Of a stretch of 64,000 nucleotides of DNA, positions 62,066 to 64,000 are shown in pieces. The translations under genes were made by a program, and so were the position numbers. The notes below the pieces were generated by a model, which was not told the DNA's origin, ran no database searches, and saw only the letters and a program-made list of their open reading frames with translations. The DNA comes from CAZBBC01 sp964489835 (GTDB lineage Bacteria; Calditrichota; Calditrichia; JAJRVZ01), in the NCBI GenBank assembly GCA_964489835.1, contig CAZBBC010000010.1, forward strand, positions 12,272 to 76,271. Reading direction: 5' to 3'. How positions within the stretch are numbered: position 1 is the first letter of the stretch; every line of letters starts with the position of its first letter.

Positions 62066-62173
62066 TTAAGAAGTCTTTGAACCTTTTTCCTTTTTTAATT
62101 TTCTTTTTTCTTTAAGGCTGTTTTTTGGTTTTTTCTTTTCTTGTGATTTTGCTTTGTCTTTACCTTTTGCCAT
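62066..62173 (-). CDS. Small lysine-rich protein
   Basis: 35 residues, ATG at 62173 preceded by GGAGG at 7 bases (GGAGGTTTAATATG). Sequence starts MAKGKDKAKSQEKKKPKN and ends KKEKGSKTS; 16 of 35 residues are lysine. The strong ribosome site and the stop directly ahead of the DUF1456 gene (63 bases) support a real gene. Such basic small proteins may bind nucleic acid; function unknown. Confidence 0.6.
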   Translation of the reverse strand: MAKGKDKAKSQEKKKPKNSLKEKRKLKKEKGSKTS

Positions 62174-62319
62174 ATTAAACCTCCAATCAAATAATTGTTA
62201 TATATACTTCGTTGAACTTATCTCTTGATCAAATCCAAAGTCTGATTATTTAAATGGCGCGTAATTCTGTTTTACTCATTATAAACCACACAATCCCCAG
62301 GCATATCTTCTCTAAAAAA

Positions 62320-62913
62320 TTAAATTTGAGTATTAACAAATTCCCAATTGATCAAATTTTCAAAAAAGGAATTAAGATAATCAGCTCGTTTGTTTTGATA
62401 ATCAAGATAGTAAGCATGTTCCCAGACATCAACCGTTAATAATGGTTTTAAATTATGTATAATAGGAGAATCGGCGTTTGAAGTTTTTACTATTTCTAAC
62501 GAACCTTCATTATTTAATACTAACCACGCCCAGCCACTTCCGAATTGTGTCATTGCTATATTTTTAAATTGGCTCGTGAACTTTTCATAACTTTCAAAAC
62601 TACTAACTATTTTGTCTTTAATTGCACCAATTGGATTTCCTCCACCACCGGGCTTCATACAATTCCAGTAAAAAGAGTGATTCCAAACTTGTGCCGCATT
62701 ATTGAATAATGATAACTTTTTTTCGTTACCGAAAGATATATGTATTATATCCTCAAGTGATTTGTCTTCCAATTCAGTGCCTGAAATGAGTTTAATCGTA
62801 TTTTCAACATAGGCGTTATGATGTTTTCCATAGTGAAATTGAATTGTCTTTTCACTAATATACGGTTCCAAAGAATTTTGTGGATAAAATAAATCTGGTA
62901 ATTTTACTTTCAT
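62320..62913 (-). CDS. sod: Fe/Mn superoxide dismutase
   Basis: Converts superoxide to peroxide and oxygen. 197 residues from the ATG at 62913 (GAGG upstream); the frame to 62928 is unnecessary. Metal ligands are visible in FHYGKHHNAYVENT (His), NNAAQVWNHSFYWNCMKPGGGG (His) and LLTVDVWEHAYYLDYQNKRADYLNSFF (Asp, His). Fe versus Mn cannot be decided. The N-terminus lacks a signal peptide. Confidence 0.95.
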   Translation of the reverse strand: MKVKLPDLFYPQNSLEPYISEKTIQFHYGKHHNAYVENTIKLISGTELEDKSLEDIIHISFGNEKKLSLFNNAAQVWNHSFYWNCMKPGGGGNPIGAIKDKIVSSFESYEKFTSQFKNIAMTQFGSGWAWLVLNNEGSLEIVKTSNADSPIIHNLKPLLTVDVWEHAYYLDYQNKRADYLNSFFENLINWEFVNTQI

Positions 62914-62949
62914 GATACATCCTCTCATTTAAGTTTAAAAATATATCAG

Positions 62950-63117
62950 TGTGACCGCTCTTTAAAGATATAAAAATGGTTCGCCAGATATTGATTTTAT
63001 TCTCATAAATCAGCTTTTGCTTGAGCATGTAAACTTCGTCGCCATCTAACCAACCCGATTTATCCAGACCTGTAAAATAAGTAGGCTCATGGGTAATAAT
63101 CAGATTGGCTCCTTTTT
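62950..63117 (-). pseudogene. Fragment of a Nif3-like metal-centre protein
   Basis: The minus strand reads KKGANLIITHEPTYFTGLDKSGWLDGDEVYMLKQKL-type sequence (GANLIITHEPTYF, DKSGWLDGDEVY, then IYENKINIWRT), matching a conserved block of Nif3-like dinuclear metal-centre proteins including the ITHEP histidine. An in-frame TAA lies just upstream, no start is present, and the match ends after IWR. About 45 residues survive. Remainder of 62929-63278 holds no gene. Confidence 0.6.
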
Positions 63118-63278
63118 TCCATTAAGATATAATTTAATAACGATTACCGCAACAAGAAGTTCTCCTTTTAAAGACTAAAAGGTATATCTAACGTTTGAAC
63201 TCACTCGTTTTTAAGGAGCAGAGCAGAGTAAAGCGATTTGTTCTGTATTTTCTACGTTCTCATTCAAACATTCTTTTT

Positions 63279-64000
63279 TTACTTTTCCCCTTGGAATAAT
63301 GAGTATGTATAAAATCCATAATAGTCAGGGGAATTCAAAATGAATTCATTTGAATTAGGAGAACAAATCGTATTGAATTTTTCCCAATCTGCCATTGAAA
63401 CGTCCTTTTCTGAATTTCCCCAAAACATCTGAAAGAATGTGGTTAATACTTTCTTATCATTTTCATTTAACGGTGCTTCAATATCACCTATGAACGATTT
63501 TGCTACGATGTTGTTAAAATTGGCGTTGGAAAGCCACCTTTTACCGCACAAAATATGAGTTCGGGGATTCATGTCGTTAAGATATGGTGCGTTTGCAGAA
63601 GTTGATGCGTTTAATCGAGCTTCAAGCAGAGGGTAACCCGCAAGAAGTTTTTGAGAAGACCAGAATACCAAATAGATCATTCCCCCCGGTTTCAATATGT
63701 GGTGTAGCTTTTTAAGGATTTGATCCGGCCTCTTTGCTGGACATCCAAACTCTTCAGGCCCAGCCCAGATCGTGTCCATACTCCAAATCCAATCAAATGA
63801 GTTTTGATCAAAATTTAGATGATTGACATCTCCCTGAAGATATTCAATATTTTTTTGCTCTGTTCTATGTTTCGCGTAATTTATCAAATCTTTAGAGAAA
63901 TCCAATCCAATGATCTTACCGTTAGCTCCGGTTTTATTCCCAAGCATTTTTGTAATACGCCCAATCCCGCAACCAATATCGATTCCTTTAGAACCAGCTT
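63279..64000 (-). CDS. Class I SAM-dependent methyltransferase, partial (N-terminus beyond window)
   Basis: The frame continues past the internal ATG at 63947 to the window edge. At the edge it encodes GSKGIDIGCGIGRITKML, SAM motif I, so the true start is outside. Further: IIGLDFSKDLINYAKH, LQGDVNHLNFDQNSFDWIWSMDTIWAG and LKPGGMIYLVFWSSQ. About 240 residues visible. UbiE-like small-molecule methyltransferase; substrate unknown. Confidence 0.85.
   Translation of the reverse strand, partial: AGSKGIDIGCGIGRITKMLGNKTGANGKIIGLDFSKDLINYAKHRTEQKNIEYLQGDVNHLNFDQNSFDWIWSMDTIWAGPEEFGCPAKRPDQILKKLHHILKPGGMIYLVFWSSQKLLAGYPLLEARLNASTSANAPYLNDMNPRTHILCGKRWLSNANFNNIVAKSFIGDIEAPLNENDKKVLTTFFQMFWGNSEKDVSMADWEKFNTICSPNSNEFILNSPDYYGFYTYSLFQGEK

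Overview
The window is a chromosomal segment of a bacterium with roughly 40% GC. Two exported proteins end in a C-terminal module containing NYPNPFN, there are lipoproteins and many exported glycan-active proteins, and the arg cluster has the GNAT-argG-argC layout with Bacteroidota-type ArgG wording. Together these suggest the FCB superphylum (Calditrichota/KSB1/Ignavibacteriota-like) rather than Bacteroidota proper, because the readable promoters are TTGACA-N17-TATATT or sigma-54 type and genes carry Shine-Dalgarno sites. This placement is an inference.

Layout. 1-16.5 kb (mostly minus strand): amino-acid biosynthesis. An arg operon (GNAT, argG, argC, then an aspartokinase cut by the window edge), a plus-strand glnK-amtB nitrogen operon behind a clear sigma-54 promoter, asd, and a complete his operon in the order G-D-C-B-H-A-F-IE. 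The his operon is led by a TTGACA/TATATT promoter, a 34-codon leader peptide with five His codons, and a rho-independent terminator: a textbook his attenuator. 16.5-19.3 kb: a HAMP membrane protein and an SDR-type protein with an unrecognised C-terminal half. 20-23.6 kb: SAM-I riboswitch, metY, metX and an internally deleted aspartokinase.

23.8-34 kb (plus strand): lipoprotein, GAF/AAA+ sigma-54 activator, Ser/Thr kinase with PEGA domains, kelch-repeat exported protein, TPR-like membrane protein, and a large exported protein built of carboxypeptidase-regulatory-like repeats. A 38-bp element lies upstream of both the activator operon and the kelch gene, and the kelch gene has a good -24/-12 promoter. 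This looks like one regulatory and cell-surface locus.

34-64 kb (mostly minus strand): accessory region. It holds an SGNH hydrolase paired with a thymidylate-synthase-like protein, a GH28 pectinase, two large putative glycosidases, three BNR/sialidase-type proteins (one fused to an FGE-like domain), a GH20 hexosaminidase, single housekeeping or resistance-type genes (BipA, SOD, DUF188, DUF1456, hemolysin III), four methyltransferases and two acetyltransferases. Between them lie remnants of a sulfatase, a CPBP-type membrane protein, a paralogue of the 59-60 kb protein, and a Nif3-like protein.

Intergenic DNA is unusually rich in dispersed inverted repeats of at least five families. They occupy almost every spacer that is not translationally coupled, including four junctions of the his-asd run and the space between the SAM riboswitch and metY. 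No rRNA, tRNA, CRISPR array, transposase or prophage gene was recognised.
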